Assembly (NCBI GenBank): GCA_022848805.1
Contig: JAJISI010000007.1
Span: forward strand, 1-22,022
Source: Thermoplasmatota archaeon
GTDB lineage: Archaea > Thermoplasmatota > Thermoplasmata > UBA10834
DNA: 22,022 nt
Reading direction: 5' to 3'
The notes beneath the pieces are model-generated. The model was not told the origin of the DNA. It worked only from the letters and a program-made list of their open reading frames with translations, and did not search any database. This document shows positions 1-7,501 of the stretch, piece by piece. Every line of letters begins with the position of its first letter. Within the stretch, counting starts at the first letter, position 1. The position numbers were made by a program, and so were the translations under genes.

Positions 1-3000
1 CCCCGTCGTACCTGAGGCATGGATAGTGTAAGTCCCTGGCTGCACCCAGGCGGAGTACGAATATAGCGTGACATTCACCGTGACATCCTCTGGCCCGCTG
101 ATAGATACATATATGTCGTCCGCCGCACCGAACACATTCCCGTGAACCTCCGCCCTCGCGACCGCGGAGATGTCCAAGGCGAGCGCCTCGCCCGACGGGG
201 AGAGCGTCACCTCAGACTCGTGCTGAAGCCTCACGCCAGGTATGAGCCCGTAGTCCTGGTCAATCACGACCGTGTAGTCGGACGGTGACATCGACGCGGT
301 GAAATAACCGCCGGTCCCGGTCTCGACCGTCACGGAGTCAGATGTAAACAGATCCGGCTCGAAGGTGACCTGGATGCCCCGTATTCCCACGCCGTCGACC
401 GTCACACACCCAGTCACCGTCACTGGGTCGGGCTCGACTAACAGCGTCAGGTTCTGCACCTCGTCTCCGAAGAGCGCGGGGAATGTCCAGGACGAATACC
501 CCGATTCGCCGAGTGACACGAATATCCAATCGCCCTCGAGGACCATCATCCTGTAGAGTGCGTCGTCAACAGACCTGAAGTAGTAGGTTCGCCCGTAATC
601 GTCTGTAACACGCATCAGAGTGTACGGGCTAGCCTCGTCGACGCCAATCGAGCCCGAGCTGTCATCATCCGTCCATAGATAGCCGGACGCAATCATCGCT
701 TTCTCGGCGTAGAGTCTGAGGTTGGTGATGTCGCTGTCGATCGTGATGCTGCCGGAGTACACCCCATTCCCCGCGATGGCCCAATACATGACATCGTAGG
801 TCCCTGCCGGGAGGCGCCCTTCCATCTCCCCAAGGGTATTGGTCATGAACTGGACCCTTGTGCCATCATCGGCGACGAATATCACGGGCGTCCCCTTCAC
901 CAGGCTTCCGGAGGGCGTCCTGCAGCTTATCTTGACCGTGAACGACTGCTCGAGCGCGACCGTCACAGAGACGCTGCTCTGAGAGTAGGTGTCAATCGAT
1001 GCGAACCCTGAGTAATCCACATCGCCTGTCGGATAGACCGCGTAGAGCGTCCAGTATCCTCCGGGCACCTCCGCCTCGATCCATCCGTACTTGTCAGCCA
1101 GACCGGACACGCTGTCGGGCGAGTAGTACTCGTTGGTCAAGCTGTACGCGGCATAAGGCACAGGGCTGCCGTCCATGGTGATCCTGGCCTTGAAGGTGGT
1201 CCTCTCGAACGCCGCGTAGTCGCCCATGAGAATCCCGCCACCCCTCGGAGAGACGACCGTCTCGAACAGCATCCAATCGGGATCGTCCGTCTCCAGGGAG
1301 TAGGTACCAGGGATGATAAGTGGGAACGAGAAGCCGCCCGTGGAGTTGGTGACCGTCGAGTGTTCGCAACTCTCTGCGGTCATCCTGAGATGGACATCGA
1401 TTCCCTCCAGAGGCGTTCCGTCAGGGGTGGTTATGTTGCCGATCACGACCCCTGGCTCGACAGGCAGGTTCGCTGCACCATCCATGCCGGATGTGACATT
1501 GACTTCTTCAGATATCAGCATCTTGAGACCCGTCAGCTCCGTGTAGACGGTGTACTGTCCCGGCGGCAGGACGATGCTGAAGTACCCTTCCGACAGTTCC
1601 GAGGAGTGCTCGACGCCGTTGACGTTGTCCCTAGCGTAGACGATGCCATCCTCGAAAAATTCATCGCTCGTGGCCGTGTAGTTGCCGTCGAGGTCGACGT
1701 CCCAGAACACATCCCCGCTGATCCCGCCGCTGGGAACCACGCAATCCTTGTTGATTATGTAATCGTACTCGCCGTCCATGTCCAGGTCCTGCTTGACCCT
1801 CATCGACTGGTCGTCTGTGACGTTGACCTCGAAGGTCCCCATCACATTGCTGCCCTGCAACTGTACGTTGAGCGCGTGGTCGCCGGACGATACCACGAGT
1901 GAGAGGTTTCCGAACGGTGCTAGGACCGAATACCTTCCATCGGCATCGGTGAATACCATGTCGTGTGGGATTCCGTACTCATCGAGAATCGTCACCCGCG
2001 CGCCCGGGACGACCGAGCCGTCCTCCGTCGTGACAGTGCCGTTCAAGTATGCGCCATGATAGTACTTCAGAAAGACCGTGCCGTAGTGGTACAGCGATCT
2101 GGCGCTCACATCGATCATCCCATCCATCTCGCCGGCCTGGATGCGGCCTGCCAGACTGATCGCATCTTCGTAGCTGACCGCCTCCCACGCGTCCTGGTGC
2201 TGCTGGACCTCATCGGACGAGTAAGGGTTGTAGTACGCCGTTCTGTAGACCATCCTGAAGTGGGTCATATTCCAGCCGGGCATAGGTTGCTGAGCGCTGA
2301 CCGCTCCCGAATCGCCCGGGAGTCCGTCGTTCGCCGTGCCGATGTCGGTTCCGCTGAAACCGCACATCGCCCTGTAGAACATGCTATCGTAGAACATGTC
2401 CTCGTACTCGATCGTGTAGTCCACGATGCGCATATCCGGCGTCATCATGTCCAAGCTGACGGTGGAGCCCGTTTCGGTGACGGCCTTGATCTCGAAGAAA
2501 TCTATTGGGACGGAGCCGATTATACGTCTGTCCGAGAGCTTCGCCGGGGCATAGAATATGCCCGTGCTCATCGCCGAGTACGGGAACATTCTCGAATCGA
2601 CATTGAAGTAGCGTATCTCCCAGCCGAGGGTTTCGCACAGGTCGTCGTAGAACGACACCAGAGGTTCGACGCCTATGACGGCGAGCGCCTCGCGACCAGC
2701 CACGATGCGTGCGTTGGCATCAGTCATGTCGCTCGCCATGGGTCCGTAGACATCTGGATCGCTGAGTACCTCGTCGACGATGTCCTCCCCGGGCCCGGTC
2801 AGGATGTGGCTCATCTGACTGCTCGAGATACCATACTCATCGAAGAGGTCGATGATGGAGAGCTTCTTGTCCTCGTCCGCGAAGTAGGCGTACTGGAGCA
2901 GGCGGAAGGCGAACAGCGCGATCGTGTCCTCCTCGGACTGCGCCATGATGGCGTTACCAGTCAGCTGATAGCCGTTCTGGAAGTTGTCCGCGACGGTCGG

Positions 3001-4845
3001 GTGCGCCCCCTCCTGAACAGCCTCGAAACCATAGTCCCACCAGGCGACATAGGCTGGACGGCTGGTTTCCGGATAGATGTCCGCGTCCTGTTCGGCGAAC
3101 CAATCCCATGCAGCAGGATAATACTGGCTAGGCAGAGGTAGCGAGTATCCGAACGCGCCGAGATACCAGTTCGAGCCGTTGTACGTGTCGTATCCGGCAG
3201 GCTGCATGAACTCGGGCATGCTGTTGAATATCTGCTTGTCGTACGAGCGCTTCGTCTCCGACGGGATACCAGCGTCCACGCTGAACCACACGTTGGGCAT
3301 GACGATGAAGAATGCGAGGAACAGGGCGCCCACGATGTGCCGGATCTTGATGCTCTTCCTGAACACCTGTCTGAAAGACCCGCTCGCACCGTCGAGCGCC
3401 TTCCTGACGCTGTTGAAGTCGAGCTTGTCCACGATTATCAGGAGGACCCAGCCGGCGGCGAGGGCGAATGCGGGGGCGGCGTTGAACATGAACCTGCCCG
3501 CGGATATCGCCATGAATATGGCCGCTGAGAGCCAGGCCACGATGAATATGTACCCGGCCGACGTCTCCTTGGGTATCTTCAGCAAGGCATAGATGAGCCC
3601 GATGAGCGAGAGGAAGAATGTGACCATGCCGAACGACATCGCTAGCTCGCTGAACTGAGGCGCGCGGGCCTCGGCGATAGTCGAGTACAGCTTGTTCTGG
3701 GCGAAATACCCCTGCCCGGAGATTATGGCCTCGCCGAGCTCTGGGTAGACGGCCATGATGCCGAGCACTCCGACCACGAGTATCATGCCGATCGCGGGGA
3801 GCGTCATCGTCCACGGGTAGTCCCTCGAGACCACGAACAGAAGCGCGAAGAACGAAGCTGCGATGAACAGGTATACGGGGATGTCGAACCGGACGGCGAT
3901 CAGTGACTGCTCGAAGTAGACCGGGAAGGCGATCAGGAATCCGAAGGCCATGCATATCATGACCAGGATGGTCGCGCTGGTCGAGTCGATATCCTTGAAA
4001 CGATTGAGAAGGATCTGGAGTAGGAGATAGGCCAGTATGAGCACCGCGACGTAGGCGTATCCCACCCACGCCATGATGACACATCCGAACGCGGTACCTG
4101 CCAGGAATGCGTACAGGATCGGCGTCTTGCTCTGTGAGAAATATGCCTTCATGCCGGCTTTTATGCTCGCGAGGCTCCCCCAGCTATCGACCCAACGTAT
4201 GTGCTGCTGCGATTTGATCGACTTGAGCAGAAAGTAGAACGTGAGGACTATGAAGAACAATATGAAGGCGTCGTGGTCTGCGTTGGAGAGGACGCTACGC
4301 TGCACGTGGGTAGGCATGACCGCGAGCAGGAACGCCGATATCAAACCCGCCCTCTTCCCGAAGGTCTCCTTACCGAGCATATAGACCGGCACAACGGTCA
4401 ACGCGCCCCAGAAGGCCGTCGACCACACGAACATGAACCCTACGGAGTCGCTGACCGACTCGAACATGTCCGCTGCTATGACCGCTGGTACGGCCACCGA
4501 CATGCTGTAGAACGGCGGTCTGGGGTTCCTCAGGCCGTTCGGGAAGTTGATCAGGTAATCCCAATACAGCGAATCGCCTGTCTCGACATTGTAATCGATG
4601 ATCCTCCGCCAATAGTACGAGTCAGATCCCCCGGATACGAGGTAATCATTGCCCGTGGAGATGTCGTAGGCGAAGTATGAACGGAGAACCAGGGCGAGAA
4701 GGAAGATAAGGACTAGCATAGCTAGGGCTGACCAGTTCGCCCTGGACCATTTGCCGAATCCGGTAGGCGCTTCCCCCCTGCGGAAAAGCCTGGATAGAAG
4801 CGGCCTAGGAGGATCATCCCTTGTCTCAGCCAACGAATCTTCCAC
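1..4845 (-). CDS. aglB: AglB/STT3-family oligosaccharyltransferase, 3' end beyond the window
   Basis: Catalytic subunit of archaeal N-glycosylation: a multi-pass membrane enzyme that transfers a lipid-linked oligosaccharide to Asn of extracellular proteins. The reading frame is open from 4845 to the left edge (1615 residues, no stop). The N-terminal ~480 residues hold many hydrophobic segments. An acidic loop with GSDSYYW and a second with NADHDAF match the STT3 metal/acceptor loops. The signature WWDYG lies at 3028-3042 (residues 602-606). After about residue 900 come several beta-rich modules with carboxypeptidase-regulatory-like patterns (DGSVVPGARV, DADGRYSV, DGTPLEGIDV). The start is GTG at 4845: an in-frame TAG sits directly before it, and a TATA box lies 34-41 nt upstream. 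The next in-frame candidate is TTG at 4833. The family call is firm. The extension is unusually long compared with typical archaeal AglB of about 800-1000 residues (family knowledge). Confidence 0.93.
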   Translation of the reverse strand, partial: MEDSLAETRDDPPRPLLSRLFRRGEAPTGFGKWSRANWSALAMLVLIFLLALVLRSYFAYDISTGNDYLVSGGSDSYYWRRIIDYNVETGDSLYWDYLINFPNGLRNPRPPFYSMSVAVPAVIAADMFESVSDSVGFMFVWSTAFWGALTVVPVYMLGKETFGKRAGLISAFLLAVMPTHVQRSVLSNADHDAFILFFIVLTFYFLLKSIKSQQHIRWVDSWGSLASIKAGMKAYFSQSKTPILYAFLAGTAFGCVIMAWVGYAYVAVLILAYLLLQILLNRFKDIDSTSATILVMICMAFGFLIAFPVYFEQSLIAVRFDIPVYLFIAASFFALLFVVSRDYPWTMTLPAIGMILVVGVLGIMAVYPELGEAIISGQGYFAQNKLYSTIAEARAPQFSELAMSFGMVTFFLSLIGLIYALLKIPKETSAGYIFIVAWLSAAIFMAISAGRFMFNAAPAFALAAGWVLLIIVDKLDFNSVRKALDGASGSFRQVFRKSIKIRHIVGALFLAFFIVMPNVWFSVDAGIPSETKRSYDKQIFNSMPEFMQPAGYDTYNGSNWYLGAFGYSLPLPSQYYPAAWDWFAEQDADIYPETSRPAYVAWWDYGFEAVQEGAHPTVADNFQNGYQLTGNAIMAQSEEDTIALFAFRLLQYAYFADEDKKLSIIDLFDEYGISSSQMSHILTGPGEDIVDEVLSDPDVYGPMASDMTDANARIVAGREALAVIGVEPLVSFYDDLCETLGWEIRYFNVDSRMFPYSAMSTGIFYAPAKLSDRRIIGSVPIDFFEIKAVTETGSTVSLDMMTPDMRIVDYTIEYEDMFYDSMFYRAMCGFSGTDIGTANDGLPGDSGAVSAQQPMPGWNMTHFRMVYRTAYYNPYSSDEVQQHQDAWEAVSYEDAISLAGRIQAGEMDGMIDVSARSLYHYGTVFLKYYHGAYLNGTVTTEDGSVVPGARVTILDEYGIPHDMVFTDADGRYSVLAPFGNLSLVVSSGDHALNVQLQGSNVMGTFEVNVTDDQSMRVKQDLDMDGEYDYIINKDCVVPSGGISGDVFWDVDLDGNYTATSDEFFEDGIVYARDNVNGVEHSSELSEGYFSIVLPPGQYTVYTELTGLKMLISEEVNVTSGMDGAANLPVEPGVVIGNITTPDGTPLEGIDVHLRMTAESCEHSTVTNSTGGFSFPLIIPGTYSLETDDPDWMLFETVVSPRGGGILMGDYAAFERTTFKARITMDGSPVPYAAYSLTNEYYSPDSVSGLADKYGWIEAEVPGGYWTLYAVYPTGDVDYSGFASIDTYSQSSVSVTVALEQSFTVKISCRTPSGSLVKGTPVIFVADDGTRVQFMTNTLGEMEGRLPAGTYDVMYWAIAGNGVYSGSITIDSDITNLRLYAEKAMIASGYLWTDDDSSGSIGVDEASPYTLMRVTDDYGRTYYFRSVDDALYRMMVLEGDWIFVSLGESGYSSWTFPALFGDEVQNLTLLVEPDPVTVTGCVTVDGVGIRGIQVTFEPDLFTSDSVTVETGTGGYFTASMSPSDYTVVIDQDYGLIPGVRLQHESEVTLSPSGEALALDISAVARAEVHGNVFGAADDIYVSISGPEDVTVNVTLYSYSAWVQPGTYTIHASGTTG

Positions 4846-4862
4846 CTAGCGATAGTAGCCCA

Positions 4863-4895
4863 CCGATACCGGGAGGGCTATATATACGTTATCGG
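4863..4895 (-). promoter_or_regulatory. aglB promoter: TATA box inside an inverted repeat
   Basis: TATATATA at 4879-4886 sits 34-41 nt upstream of the aglB GTG, which predicts a short leader of roughly ten bases. It is flanked by an inverted repeat, CCGATA at 4863-4868 and TATCGG at 4890-4895. That is the geometry of an operator able to block TBP/TFB binding. The TATA call is good; the operator role is inference. Confidence 0.6.
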
Positions 4896-4983
4896 AGAGA
4901 ACTTGCGTGGGCCGAAGGTCGAAATTGTACATCTGGCATGCAGGCCGGAGTAGTGTCGTAAGCCCCACCACCCGATTGCAGCC

Positions 4984-5625
4984 TCATAGGGCGGTCCGAG
5001 CCTCTTCGGACAGCGCCCTTGCGGCCTCGCGCGGATCCTCGGCCTGGTAAATCGTCCGACCCGCTATGACGTAGGTCGCGCCTGACTTCAGCGTGTCGGA
5101 TGCCTTTCCGCCCTGCACGCCCACGCCAGGACTGATGATTTCGAGGTCCCCGACCGACTTTCTGAGCTCGGCGACGCGCTCCGGCCGGGTCGCGGGGGCG
5201 ACGATCCCTCTCGCGTCGACGTCCTTGGCCAGGAGTGCCAGCTTCTCGGCCACCGGTGCAGTGAACTCCTGTCCACCCGGATGACTCATCTCCGTGACCA
5301 CGAAGACCTGCCCCTTGGCAGCGTCGACGCACGCTCTGGCGGAGTCGGCGCCCGCGAAACCGTGACATATCACCGCCTCGGCGCCGCGAGCCATGGTCTG
5401 CTCGACGATCAGTCGGTTAGTGTTTGGTATGTCGGCGATCTTCATGTAACAGATGACGGGGCTGAGTCCGGCCATCTCGGAAATGATGTCGGGACCGGCC
5501 CCGAGTATCAACGGCCAGTTTATCTTTATCGCGTCTACATGGTCGCGTACAGCCTCCGCGACCTGAATCGCCTCCTCTCTGGACGTCACGTCCAGCGCAA
5601 GGATCACGCCATTTCTCCTCTCCAT
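4984..5625 (-). CDS. pyrF: Orotidine 5'-phosphate decarboxylase, catalytic Asp replaced by Tyr
   Basis: Last step of UMP synthesis: decarboxylation of OMP in a TIM-barrel dimer. The sequence follows the archaeal family closely: LALD near the N-terminus, AIKINWPL (substrate/catalytic Lys), MKIADIPNTN, CHGFAGADS, TEMSHPGG, ATRPER, SPGVGVQGG and the phosphate-binding AGRTIY. The start chosen is ATG 5625, giving 213 residues, because GGTGAT lies about 11 nt upstream; GTG 5640 or ATG 5637 would add five or four residues. The family motif D-x-K-x-x-D reads Y-M-K-I-A-D here: the codon at 5446-5448 is TAC where Asp is expected. The Lys and second Asp of the tetrad are present. The gene is divergent from the radical SAM gene on its right and is followed after 138 bp by aglB, which has its own promoter. 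Confidence 0.93.
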   Translation of the reverse strand: MERRNGVILALDVTSREEAIQVAEAVRDHVDAIKINWPLILGAGPDIISEMAGLSPVICYMKIADIPNTNRLIVEQTMARGAEAVICHGFAGADSARACVDAAKGQVFVVTEMSHPGGQEFTAPVAEKLALLAKDVDARGIVAPATRPERVAELRKSVGDLEIISPGVGVQGGKASDTLKSGATYVIAGRTIYQAEDPREAARALSEEARTAL

Positions 5626-5684
5626 GGTATGACGCATCACCCGAGGATGTTCTTAGCCTTTTGCGTCAGGTCCGCGAACGACGG

Positions 5685-5692
5685 TTTATTAT
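5685..5692 (+). promoter_or_regulatory. TATA box for a leaderless radical SAM transcript
   Basis: TTTATTAT is centred about 27 bp before GTG 5716, the spacing at which archaeal transcription starts. The mRNA would therefore begin at or next to the start codon. No ribosome-binding site is visible before either candidate start, which agrees with leaderless initiation. Confidence 0.55.
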
Positions 5693-5715
5693 CGCTCCAC
5701 GGATACTGTTCGGAC

Positions 5716-6795
5716 GTGACTCGTGTCTTCAAGATGGAGAAGGGGGCGGCTTACACGGGGCGGCTGCCAAATGGGTGCGGCCTTTGCGAGAAGGGCGCCA
5801 AGCTCGTGCTCCTCGTCACTGGCAAATGCGCCCGAAGGTGCTTCTACTGCCCCCTCTCGCATCAGAAGAAGGGGAAGGACGTGTTCTTCGCGAACGAGAT
5901 GAGGATCGAGCGTGCGTCACAGGCGGTGAAGGAGGCGAAGCTGATGGATGCCCTAGGCACGGGCATCACAGGCGGTGATCCGCTGATAAGCATCGACCGA
6001 ACGGTCAACGCCATCCGGATGTTGAAGAAGGCGTTCGGGGATGACCATCACATCCACCTCTACACATCTATGGCGAACCCTCGGTCGATAAGGCGAGTCG
6101 CAAAGGCTGGCCTGGATGAAATCAGGTTCCATCCACCGACTGGCATGTGGAAGAGGCTCCCACGGACTGAGTTCGCGGGCGCAGTCGATGTGGCCAGGAA
6201 ACAGGGTATGTCGGTCGGTCTCGAGGTACCCGCAGTCCCAGGACACGAGGACGGCCTCAAGGCGGTCATCGCATTCGCGGATGAAGAGGAGTTGGACTTC
6301 GTCAACCTGAACGAGCTGGAGTTCTCCGAGACCAACTGGCAGGCGCTGACCAGGCTCGGTATGGGTTCGAGGGGCGACATATCATCCGGCGTCGCCGGCA
6401 GCGAAGAGCTCGCCATGGAATTACTGCGCGAGGAGCATCCGACACCGCTGCACTACTGCTCCTCCGCTTTCAAGGACGGCGTTCAGCTGAGAAGGCGTAT
6501 CACCCGCAGAGGACGGAACGTGCGCAAGCCGCATGAGATACTCACGGAGGACGGCACGCTCCTGAAAGGGGTCGTCGAGACGGACCGGCCAGTACAGGTC
6601 ATGCGCATGCTAGCCCGCGACTACGATGTGCCACCAGAGCTGCTCTGGCGCGATACTGAGAAGTCTCGACTGGAGGTCGCCCCGTGGGTACTCGAGGAGA
6701 TCGCGAACGAGCTGGAGCTGGAATCTTTCCTTGTAGAAGAGTATCCGACCGCCGACCGACTTGAAGTCGAGAGGATGCCGCTCAGGCGACGCTGA
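5716..6795 (+). CDS. Archaeal radical SAM protein, COG2108-like, function unknown
   Basis: Radical SAM enzyme of an uncharacterised archaeal family related to pyruvate formate-lyase activase (COG2108, by recognition). The cluster motif CARRCFYC places three cysteines at residues 38, 42 and 45 (C-x3-C-x2-C). A second pair, CGLC at residues 21-24, precedes it. GITGGDPL matches the glycine-rich SAM-contacting strand. The substrate is not known. The reading frame stays open upstream to about 5281, but that part lies antisense to pyrF. The start is therefore placed at GTG 5716 (359 residues), 27 bp after a TATA box; ATG 5734 is the alternative (353 residues). The last 14 bp overlap the 3' end of nusA on the other strand, so the two transcripts converge and must overlap. 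Confidence 0.85.
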   Translation: MTRVFKMEKGAAYTGRLPNGCGLCEKGAKLVLLVTGKCARRCFYCPLSHQKKGKDVFFANEMRIERASQAVKEAKLMDALGTGITGGDPLISIDRTVNAIRMLKKAFGDDHHIHLYTSMANPRSIRRVAKAGLDEIRFHPPTGMWKRLPRTEFAGAVDVARKQGMSVGLEVPAVPGHEDGLKAVIAFADEEELDFVNLNELEFSETNWQALTRLGMGSRGDISSGVAGSEELAMELLREEHPTPLHYCSSAFKDGVQLRRRITRRGRNVRKPHEILTEDGTLLKGVVETDRPVQVMRMLARDYDVPPELLWRDTEKSRLEVAPWVLEEIANELELESFLVEEYPTADRLEVERMPLRRR

Positions 6796-7219
6796 TGCTC
6801 TGCACGTTGTGATGCCTGCTAACCACTTCGCGCGCAATCCGCAGGTTCTTGCCGTTCTTGCCGATCGCCTTCCCCTTGAGCTGGGGATCGACCGTTACGG
6901 TCGCGTGCACTATATTTCCGCGCGATTCGAGGGATACCGACTGCACGCCATACGTGTGGAACACGTTCCCTATGAACGTCTCGGGATCGTCCGAGTACTC
7001 GATGACGTGTATGTTCTTGCCCGTGAGGTTCTTGAGGCGGATGACGTTCTCGCCCTTCTTTCCCACGGCCCTGCTACCCTGTCCCTTCTCGACGACGAAC
7101 ACAAGCTTCTCCTCGGTCTCCATGCAGTCCTTGATCTGCGTGTTCGTGATCTTCTCGAAAAGAGATATATACCGAAGGGTGTCCCCCGTGAAGGTGATGT
7201 CGCCCATACGACCACTCAT
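6782..7219 (-). CDS. nusA: Archaeal NusA-like transcription factor, two KH domains
   Basis: Archaeal NusA homologue: a short RNA-binding protein that keeps only the tandem KH domains of bacterial NusA and is normally encoded with RNA polymerase genes. It has 145 residues. KH1 carries the loop GKKG (about residues 53-56) and KH2 the loop GKNG (about 119-122), both followed by the expected helix. The bacterial N-terminal polymerase-binding domain and S1 domain are absent, as is usual in archaea. The start is ATG 7219, three bases after the L30e stop; an internal ATG at 7207 is the alternative. It is the last gene of the operon and its 3' end overlaps the convergent radical SAM gene by 14 bp. 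Confidence 0.93.
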   Translation of the reverse strand: MSGRMGDITFTGDTLRYISLFEKITNTQIKDCMETEEKLVFVVEKGQGSRAVGKKGENVIRLKNLTGKNIHVIEYSDDPETFIGNVFHTYGVQSVSLESRGNIVHATVTVDPQLKGKAIGKNGKNLRIAREVVSRHHNVQSISVA

Positions 7220-7222
7220 TTA

Positions 7223-7501
7223 TCATGCCGACAGTATGTTGGAATCTCCCGGAGCCACGACCGCCAGCACTGAGATCGCGTAGGGTTTTCCGCATGCGGC
7301 GCCCAGCTCAACGTTCGTCCCGGGGAACTCGATGGCTTTCGTGGAACCCCCGGACATGAACTCATCCTTGGAGGGGCAGTTCGACGACAATACGACCAGC
7401 TTCGCCTCGCCGCTAGCCACGGACTTCCTCGTCTCCGCGCGGCCGAATAAGACCTTGCCGGTGACCGAGGCCGATTTGAGCGCCCTCGCGATGTCGATCA
7501 T
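7223..7501 (-). CDS. rpl30e: Ribosomal protein L30e
   Basis: Large-subunit ribosomal protein of the L7Ae/L30e RNA-binding family, 92 residues, the usual length. Visible family elements are the KVLFG strand near the N-terminus, KLVVLSSNCP, and ELGAACGKPYAISVLAV near the C-terminus. The start is ATG 7501, sharing four bases (ATGA) with the rpoA2 stop, which indicates translational coupling. Longer versions of the frame would read into rpoA2. The order rpoA2-rpl30e-nusA is the conserved euryarchaeal arrangement. Confidence 0.94.
   Translation of the reverse strand: MIDIARALKSASVTGKVLFGRAETRKSVASGEAKLVVLSSNCPSKDEFMSGGSTKAIEFPGTNVELGAACGKPYAISVLAVVAPGDSNILSA

Noticed and set aside
1963..3141. Long plus-strand open frame of 392 codons
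   Set aside because: It lies antisense to aglB, whose WWDYG and STT3 motifs are unambiguous; high GC produces long mirror frames. Its composition (many Arg, His, Val) is typical of an antisense shadow.
3128..4084. Minus-strand frame of 318 codons inside aglB in another phase
   Set aside because: The Arg/His-rich product has no motif, while the aglB phase gives clear membrane segments.
5281..5715. Upstream in-frame extension of the radical SAM gene over pyrF
   Set aside because: It is antisense to pyrF and crosses the promoter region. TATA spacing supports GTG 5716, and homologous sequence begins only around MEKGAAYTGRLPNG.
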